Of a stretch of DNA of 64,000 nt, positions 27,226 to 36,400 are shown in pieces. This DNA is from Rhodoferax sp. (lineage in GTDB: Bacteria > Pseudomonadota > Gammaproteobacteria > Burkholderiales > Burkholderiaceae_C), in contig NZ_JAURYQ010000037.1 of the NCBI RefSeq assembly GCF_030653815.1, forward strand, positions 203,474 through 267,473, written 5' to 3'. Position 1 is the first letter of the stretch. Every line of letters starts with the position of its first letter. The notes under the pieces were generated by a model that saw only the letters and a program-made list of their open reading frames with translations, had not been told where the DNA came from and ran no database searches. The translations under genes and the position numbers were made by a program.

Positions 27226-27234
27226 TTATCCACA
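27226..27234 (+). promoter_or_regulatory. DnaA box (TTATCCACA)
   Basis: Second perfect consensus box, same orientation as the first and 204 bp from it, about 35 bp upstream of the nuclease start codon. DnaA binding here could also affect transcription of that gene. Confidence 0.6.
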
Positions 27235-27269
27235 AGGTAGCGCACATATTTTTTGGGTAAGTTTTTTTT

Positions 27270-27881
27270 ATGCATCCCACCCCTGACAAAGACACCATCG
27301 CCATGCTGCCGCCCTTTGGGCGGCTGGGGCTTGACCGCATTTCGCTGGTCGCCACACGCGCCGAGGCCGAGGCCGCTTATGCGGCACTGACGGCGGCCAG
27401 CGCCTGGGGTTTCGACACCGAATCAAAACCGACGTTTCGGGTGGGTGAGATGTCTGACGGTCCGCACATCCTGCAGTTGTCCACCCCCGAGCGCGCCTGG
27501 GTGTTCCAGTTGCACCACCGCGACTGCCGCGCGGTGGCGGCCGAGCTGCTGCAATTGAAAGGCGTTGCCAAAGCCGGCTTTGGCCTGCGCGACGACCGCA
27601 AACGCATCATTGAAAAGCTGGGTGTGGAGCCCGCTGGCATCCTGGAGCTGAACAGCGTGTTCCGGGAGCGCGGCTACCGCAAGGACATGGGGGTGAAAGG
27701 TGCGGTGGCGGTGCTGTTCCAGCAGCGCTTCATCAAGTCCAAAAAAGCGGCCACCAGCAACTGGGCCAATCTGCGCTTGACCGAGGCGCAACTGGTGTAT
27801 GCCGCCAACGACGCGTATGCCGCGATCCGGGTGTTCGATGCGCTGGGTCTGGCGCCCGGCATGAGCGGGGTCAGTGGGTGA
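27270..27881 (+). CDS. 3'-5' exonuclease, RNase D-like (DEDDy family)
   Basis: A 203-residue single-domain exonuclease. The catalytic acidic residues are visible: Asp and Glu in GFDTES (motif I), Asp in GLRDDR (motif II), and the Tyr-x3-Asp of DEDDy enzymes in VYAANDAYAA (motif III). It lacks the HRDC domain of full-length RNase D. Whether it acts on RNA or DNA cannot be told. Its 3' end overlaps the convergent small gene by 11 bp. Confidence 0.85.
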   Translation: MHPTPDKDTIAMLPPFGRLGLDRISLVATRAEAEAAYAALTAASAWGFDTESKPTFRVGEMSDGPHILQLSTPERAWVFQLHHRDCRAVAAELLQLKGVAKAGFGLRDDRKRIIEKLGVEPAGILELNSVFRERGYRKDMGVKGAVAVLFQQRFIKSKKAATSNWANLRLTEAQLVYAANDAYAAIRVFDALGLAPGMSGVSG

Positions 27882-28119
27882 TGAACTCGTAGCTCACTTC
27901 TTCGCTCTCGACCATATCGAGCAGGTCGTTCAGCACATCGTCGTCTTCGGTGCTGGCCCAGGTTTCTTCGGGGTCGCTGGCAAACAGCGGCTCGATGGCG
28001 ATGTCCAAAAACTGACCGTTGGGCAGCTTCAGCACGTGGCCGCCTTCCGAGGTGGCGGACAGTTCCCAGTCGTCCGGGACCGACATTTCCAGTTTGATGG
28101 TGACGTTGAGTTTTTTCAT
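27871..28119 (-). CDS. Conserved hypothetical protein, acidic
   Basis: An 82-residue acidic protein beginning MKKLNVTIKLEMSVPDDWEL and ending in a Glu/Asp-rich tail. The start at 28119 has a good AAAGGAAC ribosome site, so translation is likely. I do not recognise a domain. It is convergent with the nuclease gene and lies about 270 bp from the nos cluster on the opposite strand. Confidence 0.65.
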   Translation of the reverse strand: MKKLNVTIKLEMSVPDDWELSATSEGGHVLKLPNGQFLDIAIEPLFASDPEETWASTEDDDVLNDLLDMVESEEVSYEFITH

Positions 28120-28323
28120 GCTGTTCCTTTGTTGCCAACATGGCAAGAGCACGCGAATTGTATTGACACGCCTTGCCGGAGACGAGCAATAGTTCTTTTG
28201 GAAAGCAATTTATCGTTCTTTGGAAATATTGCCTGGTGAACTGATTGTTTCTAAAGTCAACGCGGCTGGCTTCGCCTGACGGCCTGCGTTCCAGCACCCA
28301 GCGAAACCTTGCCATTTTTTCAT

Positions 28324-28337
28324 TTGATGTAAATCAA
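28324..28337 (+). promoter_or_regulatory. FNR/Dnr-type anaerobox (TTGATGTAAATCAA) upstream of the nos cluster
   Basis: Perfect match to TTGATNNNNATCAA, the binding site of FNR and related regulators such as Dnr and Anr. It is 53 bp before the start of the first cluster gene, a plausible class II or near-class II activator position. A further palindrome, TTAAAT-ATTC-ATTTAA, lies at 28344-28359 and may bind another regulator. Confidence 0.8.
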
Positions 28338-28389
28338 GCCAAGTTAAATATTCATTTAATTTGAACGTTATAGCCATAGAATCCAACCC

Positions 28390-28758
28390 ATGTTTTCAGC
28401 GTCCACTTTCCTGCAGCGTCACACCCGGTGGATCCTTTTGGGGCTGGTGTTCTGTATGGGCGTGGCCATGGCCAGCCCCTTGGTCAAGCCAAAGTCGATG
28501 ACCCTGGTGTGCACCGGTACCAACGCCGTCGCGCTGGTGCTGCTTGAGGCAGAAGATGATCCGGCCGCATCGCTCGCCATGGCGCTCGATTGCGCCGACT
28601 GCCTGCCTGTCGCCTTGCCCCCCCTTGATATCTCTGTTCGTGACATCGAAAAGCCGGTTCAGGGTCGCATCGCCGTTGCCAAGCCCTTGCCGCCTCCCGA
28701 GGCCCATTGTTTATCACCGCCCTCGCGCGGTCCTCCCACCCCCGTTTCCCCAACCTGA
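28390..28758 (+). CDS. DUF2946-like small secreted/membrane protein, first gene of the nos cluster
   Basis: A 122-residue protein with an N-terminal hydrophobic segment (RWILLGLVFCMGVAMASP), then TLVCTGTNAVALVLL and a CxxC in LDCADCLP, the pattern of DUF2946 proteins, which often sit near copper-protein genes. A proline-rich tail follows. It lies directly behind the FNR-type box and 16 bp before nosZ, so it is expected to be expressed with N2O respiration. A role in copper handling is an inference from context. Confidence 0.62.
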   Translation: MFSASTFLQRHTRWILLGLVFCMGVAMASPLVKPKSMTLVCTGTNAVALVLLEAEDDPAASLAMALDCADCLPVALPPLDISVRDIEKPVQGRIAVAKPLPPPEAHCLSPPSRGPPTPVSPT

Positions 28759-28774
28759 ACTGAAAGGCCTTCCC

Positions 28775-30697
28775 ATGAAAACCGAAACTCAACTGATTCC
28801 CCCTGGCTCCAACGCCTTGGCGCGGCGCTCATTTCTGAGCGCTGCCGCGGCGACCGGGCTGTCGCTTGGTGTTGTCGCCTGTGCCGACAAAAAATCGGAG
28901 GGCGCGGCAGTGCCGGCAAGTGCGCCTGCCACAACTGCCCCCCATGGCGCTGCAAACGTTCACCTCAAGCCCGGTGAACTCGATTCTTACTACGGCATCT
29001 GGAGCGGCGGCCACACCGGTGACATGCGCGTGTTGGGCATGCCGTCGGGCCGTGAGTTGCTGCGCATTCCCTGCTTCGTGCCCGACGCCCTGGTCGGTTG
29101 GGGCATCACCAACGAATCCAAGGCGATCATGGGCACCAAGCCCAACGGTGACCTGCGTTACAACGTCGCCGACACGCACCACACGCACGCCTCCTACAAG
29201 GACGGCAACTACGACGGCCGCTACGCCTGGATCAACGACAAGATCAACGCCCGCGTTGCGCGCGTCCGTCTGGACTATTTCATTTGCGACAAGATCACCC
29301 AACTGCCCAATGTGCAGGGCTTTCACGGCATCTTCCCGGACAAGCGCGACCCGGTGGATCAAGCCATCAACTACACCACCCGCGTTTTCTGCGGTGGCGA
29401 ATTCTCGATCCCGCTGCCCAACACGGGTACCGAGGACGCCAGCCAATACCGCTCGATGTTCAGCTGTGTCGATGCCGAGACCATGGAAGTGCGCTGGCAG
29501 GTGCTGATTGACGGCAACTGCGACCTGGTCGCCACGTCGTATGACGGCAAGCTGGCCGCGACCAATCAGTACAACATCGAGATGGGTGCCCACTACGAGG
29601 ACATGATGTCCGCTGAACGCGATGCCTGTCTGTTTTTCAACATTGCCCGCATTGAAGCGGCTGTCAAGGAAGGCAAGTTCAAGACCGTCGGCAAATCCAA
29701 GGTGCCGGTGGTGGATGGCACCCGCGAGTCCAACAAAGACCCCAAGACCGCGCTCACCGCGTACGTCTCGGTGCCAAAGAATCCGCACGGCGTGAACGCC
29801 AGCCCGGATGGCAAGTACTTCGTTTGCTCCGGCAAGCTCTCGCCCACCTGCACGGTGCTGGAACTGACCAAGGTGTTGGACTGGTTCGACGGCAAGCTCG
29901 AAAAACTCGATGCTGCGATCGTCGCCGAGCCTGAGGTGGGCCTGGGCCCACTGCACACCACGTTTGACGGCCGTGGCAATGCGTACACCACCTTGTTCCT
30001 GGACAGCCAGGTGGTCAAGTGGAACGTGGACGCGGCCATCAAGGCCCATGCCGGCGACAAGACCGCCAAATACGTGGTCGACCGTATTGACGTGCACTAC
30101 CAGCCGGGCCACCTGAGCGCCACGCACGGGGAAACCATGGCGGCCGACGGCAAGTACCTGGCCGTGGGTTGCAAGTTCTCCAAAGACCGCTTCCTGCCGG
30201 TGGGTCCGCTGCACGCGGAAAACGAGCAGCTGATCGACATCTCGGGTGAGAAGATGGTGTTGCTGGCCGACCACCCGGTGCGCGGCGAGCCACACGACTT
30301 CATCATCTTCAAGCGTGATCTGGTCAAGCCCAAGCAGGTCTACTCGCTGGACGACTTCCCCAATGCGATCAAGGACCCGAAAGAGTCCGGCGTGTTCCGT
30401 CAGGGCAAGAAGGTCACGGTCAAGATGACCTCACAGGCACCCGCCTTCAGCCTGCGCGAGTTCAAGGTCAAGCGGGGCGACGTGGTCACCCTGATTTTGA
30501 CCAACCTGGACAAGATTGAAGATTTGACGCACGGCTTTGCCATTCCGAACTACAACGTCAACTTCATCGTCAACCCGCAGGAAACCGCTTCGGTGACCTT
30601 TGTGGCCGATGAACCAGGTGTGTTCTGGTGCTATTGCACCCACTTCTGCCATGCCCTGCACCTGGAAATGCGCACGCGCATGATCGTCGAGGCCTAA
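28775..30697 (+). CDS. nosZ: Nitrous-oxide reductase NosZ (clade I, Tat-exported)
   Basis: NosZ reduces N2O to N2 in the periplasm. The 640-residue protein begins with a Tat signal (RRSFLSAAAATG), the mark of clade I enzymes. The seven-bladed propeller with His ligands of the CuZ site occupies the middle (for example DTHHTHAS), and the C-terminal cupredoxin domain holds the CuA ligands Cys621, Cys625, His629 and Met632 in CTHFCHALHLEM. I chose ATG 28775, where the Tat signal begins; a longer frame extends upstream through the preceding gene. Unlike the common nosRZDFYL order, nosZ precedes nosR here. Confidence 0.97.
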   Translation: MKTETQLIPPGSNALARRSFLSAAAATGLSLGVVACADKKSEGAAVPASAPATTAPHGAANVHLKPGELDSYYGIWSGGHTGDMRVLGMPSGRELLRIPCFVPDALVGWGITNESKAIMGTKPNGDLRYNVADTHHTHASYKDGNYDGRYAWINDKINARVARVRLDYFICDKITQLPNVQGFHGIFPDKRDPVDQAINYTTRVFCGGEFSIPLPNTGTEDASQYRSMFSCVDAETMEVRWQVLIDGNCDLVATSYDGKLAATNQYNIEMGAHYEDMMSAERDACLFFNIARIEAAVKEGKFKTVGKSKVPVVDGTRESNKDPKTALTAYVSVPKNPHGVNASPDGKYFVCSGKLSPTCTVLELTKVLDWFDGKLEKLDAAIVAEPEVGLGPLHTTFDGRGNAYTTLFLDSQVVKWNVDAAIKAHAGDKTAKYVVDRIDVHYQPGHLSATHGETMAADGKYLAVGCKFSKDRFLPVGPLHAENEQLIDISGEKMVLLADHPVRGEPHDFIIFKRDLVKPKQVYSLDDFPNAIKDPKESGVFRQGKKVTVKMTSQAPAFSLREFKVKRGDVVTLILTNLDKIEDLTHGFAIPNYNVNFIVNPQETASVTFVADEPGVFWCYCTHFCHALHLEMRTRMIVEA

Positions 30698-30758
30698 GCC
30701 TCGCACCCGCTGGCCTGTCTCCGTTGGGGGCAGGTCAGCGGCCCCAAGGACCCTATAC

Positions 30759-33374
30759 ATGTCATTGCCCAGATTCCTCGCGCTGCCGCTGGCCTCGTTT
30801 TCGATTGTTTTGAGCCTTTGGGCTGATCCGGCGCACGCGCAAGCCTACGAGGCCAAGTTGCCCGCCGAGCTCGCCACCGCGCCTGACATGTGCGCGCTGG
30901 TGCCTTGCCAGGACGTGTTTCCGGGAGCCACCAGTTTCTCCAGCCGCATGGGACAGCCGCCTTATGTCGAGGCTTACGGCGCAGACCCCCAGTCACCTGC
31001 CGGCAAAAAACTGCTGGGCTACGTGATGTTGTCGACCGACATCACCGACACACCTGCCTATTCCGGCAAGCCGGTCGTGACCCTGATCGGCATGGATGTG
31101 CAAGGGCGCTATGTCGGCATCAAGGTGCTCAAGCATTCCGAGCCCATTCTGTTGCTGGGCATCCCGGAAAAAGCACTGATTGATTTCAATAACCAATACC
31201 TCGGCAAATCGGTCAAGGACCAGATCGAGGTCGGCCCGTCCCGCCCGGATGAGAATGTGCTCGGGCTGGACGCCATTTCAGGTGCCACCGTCACGGTGAT
31301 CGCACAAAACCAGGTGATGCAATTGTCCGGCTCGGCGGTGGCGCGCCAGGTGGGCATCATCGAGCCCACGGTGCGCGAACCTGCGCGTTACGCGCTGAAA
31401 AACAAGGCTTACAGCTGGGCCGATCTGCTCGCGCTGGGTGTTGTCAAGCAGCTGCAGGTGACACCCAAACAGGTTGGGCTGGAAGGTGGCGGTGAACCCT
31501 TCATTGAGCTTTGGTTTGGCGACCTCAATCACCCCGATCTCAGCATGAGCCTGCTCGGCAAGCAGGGCAGCGAAAACCTGCGCTCGCGCCTCAATGAGGG
31601 CGACCACGCCTTTTTTGTCATCCGCACGGCGGGTCAGGAGTCCTTCAAGGGTTCGGGCTTTGTGCGCGGCGGCATCTACGACCGGGTGCAGGTCAAGCAG
31701 GGCGCCGAATCCTATACCTTTCGCGACCTCGACTACCTCAACCTGTACGGCATCGAGGCGGCGGGCGCGCCCAGCAGCACCGAGTCGGGTATTTTCATCA
31801 TCCGCGCCGGTTCTTTCTCGGCAGCCTACCCCTGGAAGCTGGCTTTTCTGGGTAACCGCGTCGACCGGGCCACCGGTCACCGCAGTTTTGCCACCTTTGA
31901 AGCCAAGTACTGGCTGCCTGACGAATTGCTCGAAGGTGGCCGACCCACGGTGGTCGAGCCTGACGCACCGTGGGTGCGCATCTGGAAAACGCGCGCGCTT
32001 GAAATTGGCCTGTTTGCTTTTCTGCTGGTCGCGGTGACCGTGGTCTATGCCCTGCGCGAGCGCCTGACCCGGTTGTCCACGCACAAGAACAAGTGGCCGG
32101 TGAATGGCTTCAAGTACACCGCCTGGGGCTTGAGCATTGTGTTTGTCGGGTTTGGCGTGATGGCGCAGCCCTCCATCACCCAGGTGCTGACCTGGTTCCA
32201 TGCGCTGCTGTTCCAGTGGACCTGGTCGCTGTTTTTGTCCGACCCGTTCATCTTCTTGTTCTGGATCTTCATCATCGTCACCGTGTTCCTGTTTGGCCGC
32301 GGCCTGTTCTGCGGCTGGATGTGCCCGTTTGGCTCCTTGTCCGAGGCCATCTTCAAGGTGGGCCGCGTGCTGGGCATGAAACGCTGGCAAAGACCGGTCC
32401 CGCAAGCGCTGCACGACAAGCTCAAATGGCTCAAGTACGCGATCTTCTTCGGCCTGCTGGCGGTGTCGATGTTCTCGATGGGCCTGGCCGAGGTGCTGTC
32501 CGAAGTCGAGCCCTTCAAGACCACCTTCCTGGTGGGTGTGCTGAACCGCAGCTGGCCTTATGGTTTGTTTGTGGCAGTGCTGCTCGGGCTGTCGCTGTTC
32601 ATTGAGCGGCCTTACTGCAAGTACATCTGCCCGCTGGGCGCGGCGCTGGCCATGCCAAGCACCTTCCGTTGGTTCGGCCTCAAGCGCAAGCAGGACTGCA
32701 ACAGTTGCAAGGCTTGCGCGGTGGGCTGTGGCGCCCAGGCCATTGATGCCCAAGGCCGCATTGACCACCGCGAGTGCCTGCACTGCCTGGACTGCATGGT
32801 GCTGTACACCGACCCCAAAGGCTGCCCACCGCTGGCCAAGGAGCGCAAGCGCCGCGAGCGCGATGGGCTGCTGATCACGCCGATCGGGCGCGACGGTTAC
32901 TTCATCCCGATCGACGCGGTGCCGACGATGAGCGCCAAGGTGGCGCAAGGGCCCGATCCGCGCATGCCCACGCCACCCGTCGTGCCGCGCTACGCCGCCG
33001 GTCACCGGGGTCTGGGCTGGTTGCTGGCCGAGCTGCGTGACCATGTCTGGCCCTGGAGCCGCGACGGCTGGAAGACTCAGCGCGCCTTGCAGATGGCCGG
33101 CTTCTCACTCGCCATTGCCGTCAGCGTGGCCTGGTTACTGACCGCCAGCGGGCGCCTGTCCGAGAGTGCCATCATTGGCTGGTGGTTTGGCTGGAGCGTT
33201 TATGAAGTGCTGATCCGCATGAATGGCAAACGCTACGTCAAGGACGGCCCCTGGTGGCAGGCCCGCTACCGCGAAGCCAACTGGATGGACATGCTGAGCT
33301 ATGTGGGTTTCAAGAATCTGCTGATTGGCGCCACGCTGTTCCTGGCCTTGAAAGCTCTGGGGATGCTGTCTTGA
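30759..33374 (+). CDS. nosR: Nitrous oxide reductase regulatory/electron-transfer flavoprotein NosR
   Basis: NosR is a membrane iron-sulfur flavoprotein that supplies electrons to NosZ and is needed for nos expression. The 871-residue protein has a signal peptide, a periplasmic FMN-binding domain with the flavinylation motif SGAT (Thr177), several membrane spans with the cysteine motifs CGWMCPFGS and CKYICPLG, and a ferredoxin region CNSCKACAVGC / CLHCLDC. It is longer than P. stutzeri NosR (about 725 residues), with an extra C-terminal membrane segment. An AAGGA site precedes the ATG. The ApbE transferase encoded at 38099 would attach its FMN. Confidence 0.94.
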   Translation: MSLPRFLALPLASFSIVLSLWADPAHAQAYEAKLPAELATAPDMCALVPCQDVFPGATSFSSRMGQPPYVEAYGADPQSPAGKKLLGYVMLSTDITDTPAYSGKPVVTLIGMDVQGRYVGIKVLKHSEPILLLGIPEKALIDFNNQYLGKSVKDQIEVGPSRPDENVLGLDAISGATVTVIAQNQVMQLSGSAVARQVGIIEPTVREPARYALKNKAYSWADLLALGVVKQLQVTPKQVGLEGGGEPFIELWFGDLNHPDLSMSLLGKQGSENLRSRLNEGDHAFFVIRTAGQESFKGSGFVRGGIYDRVQVKQGAESYTFRDLDYLNLYGIEAAGAPSSTESGIFIIRAGSFSAAYPWKLAFLGNRVDRATGHRSFATFEAKYWLPDELLEGGRPTVVEPDAPWVRIWKTRALEIGLFAFLLVAVTVVYALRERLTRLSTHKNKWPVNGFKYTAWGLSIVFVGFGVMAQPSITQVLTWFHALLFQWTWSLFLSDPFIFLFWIFIIVTVFLFGRGLFCGWMCPFGSLSEAIFKVGRVLGMKRWQRPVPQALHDKLKWLKYAIFFGLLAVSMFSMGLAEVLSEVEPFKTTFLVGVLNRSWPYGLFVAVLLGLSLFIERPYCKYICPLGAALAMPSTFRWFGLKRKQDCNSCKACAVGCGAQAIDAQGRIDHRECLHCLDCMVLYTDPKGCPPLAKERKRRERDGLLITPIGRDGYFIPIDAVPTMSAKVAQGPDPRMPTPPVVPRYAAGHRGLGWLLAELRDHVWPWSRDGWKTQRALQMAGFSLAIAVSVAWLLTASGRLSESAIIGWWFGWSVYEVLIRMNGKRYVKDGPWWQARYREANWMDMLSYVGFKNLLIGATLFLALKALGMLS

Positions 33375-33379
33375 TTGTG

Positions 33380-34651
33380 ATGCTGAATCTGCACCAGCTG
33401 GTACTGGCTTGCCTGCTCTTGTGCTGCACCCCGCTGTGGGCTGCCGTCTGGCGGGTGCAGCCCGGGCAGGATGTGCAGGCGGTCATCAACCAGGCTGTGG
33501 CTGGCGATGTGGTGGAGCTCGAGCGCGGCTTTTATGACCAGAACCTGCGCATTGACAAGCCCATGACACTGCGCGGTCTGAATCGCCCCACACTCAGTGG
33601 CGGGCAGCGCGGTGACACCATCCGCGTGACGGCAACCGATGTGGTCATCGAGGGCCTGATCGTGCGCGACTCAGGCACCGAGCTGGTGAACCAGCATGCC
33701 GGCATTTACCTTCAGCCCGGTGCGCACCGGGCCGTGGTGCGTGACTGTGTGCTGGTGTACAACCTGTTTGGCCTGTGGATCGAGAAAGTCAATGACGTGC
33801 GCATTGAAAACAACCGCATCACGGGCTTGCGCGACTTCAACTCGTCACAGCGCGGCAATGGCATCCAGCTGTACAACACCAAGGGCGCGCGCATCATCGG
33901 CAACGATGTCAGCTTCGTGCGCGACGCACTTTACGTGGACGTGTCCCACCATGCCGAGTTTCGCGGCAACAAGCTGCACCACAGCCGCTATGGCAGCCAC
34001 TATATGAACTCCTACTACAACCTGTGGGAGGACAACGACAGCTACTACAACCGGGGCGGGCTGGCCCTGATGGAAGTGCGTGATCAGGTGGTGCGCAACA
34101 ACCGCACCTGGGGCAATTCCGACCACGGCATCATGTTGCGCACGCTGCAGGACTCGGTCATTGAGAACAACATCGTGGCCGGCAACAACCGGGGTTTTTT
34201 CATCTACGACGTGGAGTTCGCCACGCTGCGTGGCAACCTGGTGGTGGACAACCATGTGGGCGTGCACTTGTCGGCGGGCTCGACCCGTAACAAGGTCGAA
34301 GGCAATGATTTCATTGCCAACCGTGAGCAGGTGCGCTATGTCGGTGCCAAAGATGAAAATTGGGGCGGTCAACAACCAGGGCAGGGCAACCACTGGGGCA
34401 ACTACCTGGGGTGGGACCGCGACGGCAACGGCGTGGGTGACCTGCCTTACGAAGCCAATGACCTGGTGGACCGCCTGCAGTACCGCCACCCCATCGTCAA
34501 GCTGCTGCTGGGAAGCCCGGCCATTCAGGCGCTGCGCCTGCTGAGCCAGCAATTTCCCGTGTTGCGTGTGCCCAGTGTGGTCGACCAACATCCGGCCATG
34601 GTGCCTTTCAATAAAAACTGGAGTCAATGGCGTGGCAAGCAATTCCGATGA
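33380..34651 (+). CDS. nosD: Nitrous oxide reductase maturation protein NosD
   Basis: NosD is a periplasmic right-handed beta-helix protein that works with the NosFY transporter to build the CuZ site. The 423-residue protein has a signal peptide (MLNLHQLVLACLLLCCTPLW) and repeated parallel-helix segments such as VRIENNRITGL, ARIIGNDVSF and SVIENNIVAGN. ATG 33380 was chosen; TTG 33371, overlapping the nosR stop, is an alternative start three codons upstream. Its 3' end overlaps nosF by 20 bp. Confidence 0.93.
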   Translation: MLNLHQLVLACLLLCCTPLWAAVWRVQPGQDVQAVINQAVAGDVVELERGFYDQNLRIDKPMTLRGLNRPTLSGGQRGDTIRVTATDVVIEGLIVRDSGTELVNQHAGIYLQPGAHRAVVRDCVLVYNLFGLWIEKVNDVRIENNRITGLRDFNSSQRGNGIQLYNTKGARIIGNDVSFVRDALYVDVSHHAEFRGNKLHHSRYGSHYMNSYYNLWEDNDSYYNRGGLALMEVRDQVVRNNRTWGNSDHGIMLRTLQDSVIENNIVAGNNRGFFIYDVEFATLRGNLVVDNHVGVHLSAGSTRNKVEGNDFIANREQVRYVGAKDENWGGQQPGQGNHWGNYLGWDRDGNGVGDLPYEANDLVDRLQYRHPIVKLLLGSPAIQALRLLSQQFPVLRVPSVVDQHPAMVPFNKNWSQWRGKQFR

Positions 34652-35576
34652 TGCCCTGAACCTCAGTGGCGTGAGCAAACACTACGGCAAGCGCAGTCAC
34701 CCGCTGCTGGCGCTGGACCGGGTCGACCTGACGGTGCCCCGGGGCCAGTTGTTTGGCCTGATCGGCCACAACGGCGCGGGCAAGAGCACCCTGTTCAAGC
34801 TGGTGCTGGGGCTGATCACACCCAGCCAGGGCGACATTCATGTCAACGGCATTGCCGTGGGCGGCCCTGACTTTCGCACCGCCCGGCGCGCCATTGGCTA
34901 CCTGCCCGAAAACCTGGTGCTGTACGACAACCTCTCGGGCCTGGAGACGCTCGAATTTTTTGCCCAGCTCAAGGGTGCACCCAAAACACAGTGCGCCCCC
35001 TTGCTGGCGCGCGTTGGCCTGGAAGCAGCGGCCCGGCGACCGGTGCGGGAGTATTCCAAGGGCATGCGCCAGCGCCTGGGTTTTGCCCAGGCGCTGCTCG
35101 GCAGCCCGCAATTGCTGCTGCTGGACGAACCCACCACCGGCCTGGACCCCAGTGCGATTCGCGACTTCTACGACCAGCTGGACCGTCTGCGCGCCCAGGG
35201 CGTCACCATCGTCATCAGTTCCCATGTGCTGGCCGAGCTGCAGCAGCGGGTCGACGCGCTGGCCATGCTGGGCAACGGCTGTGTTCAGGCGCAGGGGACG
35301 GTGGCCGCCTTGCGTGAGCACTCCGGCATGCCGATCAGGATCTGCGTGGCCGGGGACGCGGCACGTCTGACTGAATTGGTCAGTGCCTTGCAAGTCAACG
35401 TCGGGCATGCTGTGGCGTCGCTCATCCGACCGACCCCCGATACCCTGGAGGTGCACTGTGTTCGTGAGCACAAAATGGCCGTGCTGGGTCTGCTGGCACC
35501 TGCGGGTTTGCGTGACCTGCAGATTCTGGAGCCCTCGCTTGAGGATGTGTATTTTGGTTTGAGGGAAGAAGCATGA
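34632..35576 (+). CDS. nosF: Nitrous oxide reductase ABC transporter ATP-binding protein NosF
   Basis: ATPase of the NosDFY complex. The 314-residue protein has Walker A GHNGAGKST, the Q-loop region YLPENLVLYDNLSG, signature EYSKGMRQRLGFAQ and Walker B LLLLDEPTTGLDP. I chose GTG at 34632, which has a GGAG site 8 bp upstream; the frame opens further upstream inside nosD. It overlaps nosD at one end and nosY by ATGA at the other. Confidence 0.94.
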   Translation: MASNSDDALNLSGVSKHYGKRSHPLLALDRVDLTVPRGQLFGLIGHNGAGKSTLFKLVLGLITPSQGDIHVNGIAVGGPDFRTARRAIGYLPENLVLYDNLSGLETLEFFAQLKGAPKTQCAPLLARVGLEAAARRPVREYSKGMRQRLGFAQALLGSPQLLLLDEPTTGLDPSAIRDFYDQLDRLRAQGVTIVISSHVLAELQQRVDALAMLGNGCVQAQGTVAALREHSGMPIRICVAGDAARLTELVSALQVNVGHAVASLIRPTPDTLEVHCVREHKMAVLGLLAPAGLRDLQILEPSLEDVYFGLREEA

Positions 35577-36400
35577 GCGCCACACTGCAACTGAGCCAGG
35601 TGCTGTCACTGGCCGGCAAGGAATTTCGCGACCGTTTTCGCAACCGCTGGGTGCTGGCGGTGGCGCTGGTGTTCACCGTGTTCTCGTTGTTGATCACCTA
35701 TTTTGGCGCCGCAGTGCAGGGGCAAATCGGTCCGCGCTCGATCGAGCTGACCATTGCCAGCCTGGTCAGTCTGGTGATCTACCTGATCCCGCTGATCGCG
35801 CTGCTGTTGGGCTTTGACGCCATTGTGGGTGAGCGCGAGCGCGGTTCGCTTGACCTGCTGCTGGCCCTGCCCATCACCCGGCTTGAACTCTTGCTGGGCA
35901 AATTTTTGGGTCTGGCCGGCGCCTTGACATTGTCCACTGTGGCGGGTTTTGCCCTGGTGGCCGTGCTGCTGTTCCAGCAGTTCAGCTATGCCGGGCTGTA
36001 CCACTACCTGGGCTTTGTTGTGAGCTCGGTGTTGCTGGGCCTGGCCTTTCTGAGCCTGGCCATGCTGCTGTCGGTGCTGGCGCGTGACCGCACCCGGGCC
36101 TCCGGGCTGGCGATTGCGCTCTGGTTTGCCTTGGTGCTGGTGTTTGACCTGTTGCTGCTGGGCCTGCTGGTGGCCAGCGGCGGTGAACTGGGCGGCGATG
36201 CCTTTGCCTACCTGCTGCTGCTCAATCCGGCAGATATTTTTCGCATTCTCAATATTTTTTCGCTCGACGACGTGCGCCGTTTGTACGGCCTCGCCAGCAT
36301 CGTGCCACCCGCACTGGGCCAAGCCTGGTTGATGGGCGGCGCCATGCTGGTCTGGATTGTCGGGCCGCTTGCCCTTGCTTCCTGGAGGTTTAAACCATGA
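35573..36400 (+). CDS. nosY: Nitrous oxide reductase ABC transporter permease NosY
   Basis: Permease of the NosDFY complex, 275 residues with six predicted membrane spans. It begins with a cytosolic segment (LAGKEFRDRFRNRWVL), typical of ABC-2 family permeases, and has GERERGSLDLLLALPITR in the first cytoplasmic loop. It is linked to nosF and nosL by 4-bp ATGA overlaps on both sides, so the three are translated together. Confidence 0.93.
   Translation: MSATLQLSQVLSLAGKEFRDRFRNRWVLAVALVFTVFSLLITYFGAAVQGQIGPRSIELTIASLVSLVIYLIPLIALLLGFDAIVGERERGSLDLLLALPITRLELLLGKFLGLAGALTLSTVAGFALVAVLLFQQFSYAGLYHYLGFVVSSVLLGLAFLSLAMLLSVLARDRTRASGLAIALWFALVLVFDLLLLGLLVASGGELGGDAFAYLLLLNPADIFRILNIFSLDDVRRLYGLASIVPPALGQAWLMGGAMLVWIVGPLALASWRFKP

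Larger units (their letters stand above)
26922..27269. other. Non-coding gap with DnaA boxes and an inverted repeat
   Basis: No convincing coding frame is present in these 348 bp. The gap holds two perfect TTATCCACA boxes, a near match TAATGCACA at about 27034, an 8-bp inverted repeat and an AT-rich end with runs of T just before the nuclease gene. Confidence 0.6.

Noticed and set aside
31278..33044. Long minus-strand frame opposite nosR (588 codons)
   Set aside because: Composition is rich in His, Gln and Arg with no domain, as expected of an antisense shadow. NosR on the plus strand is complete.
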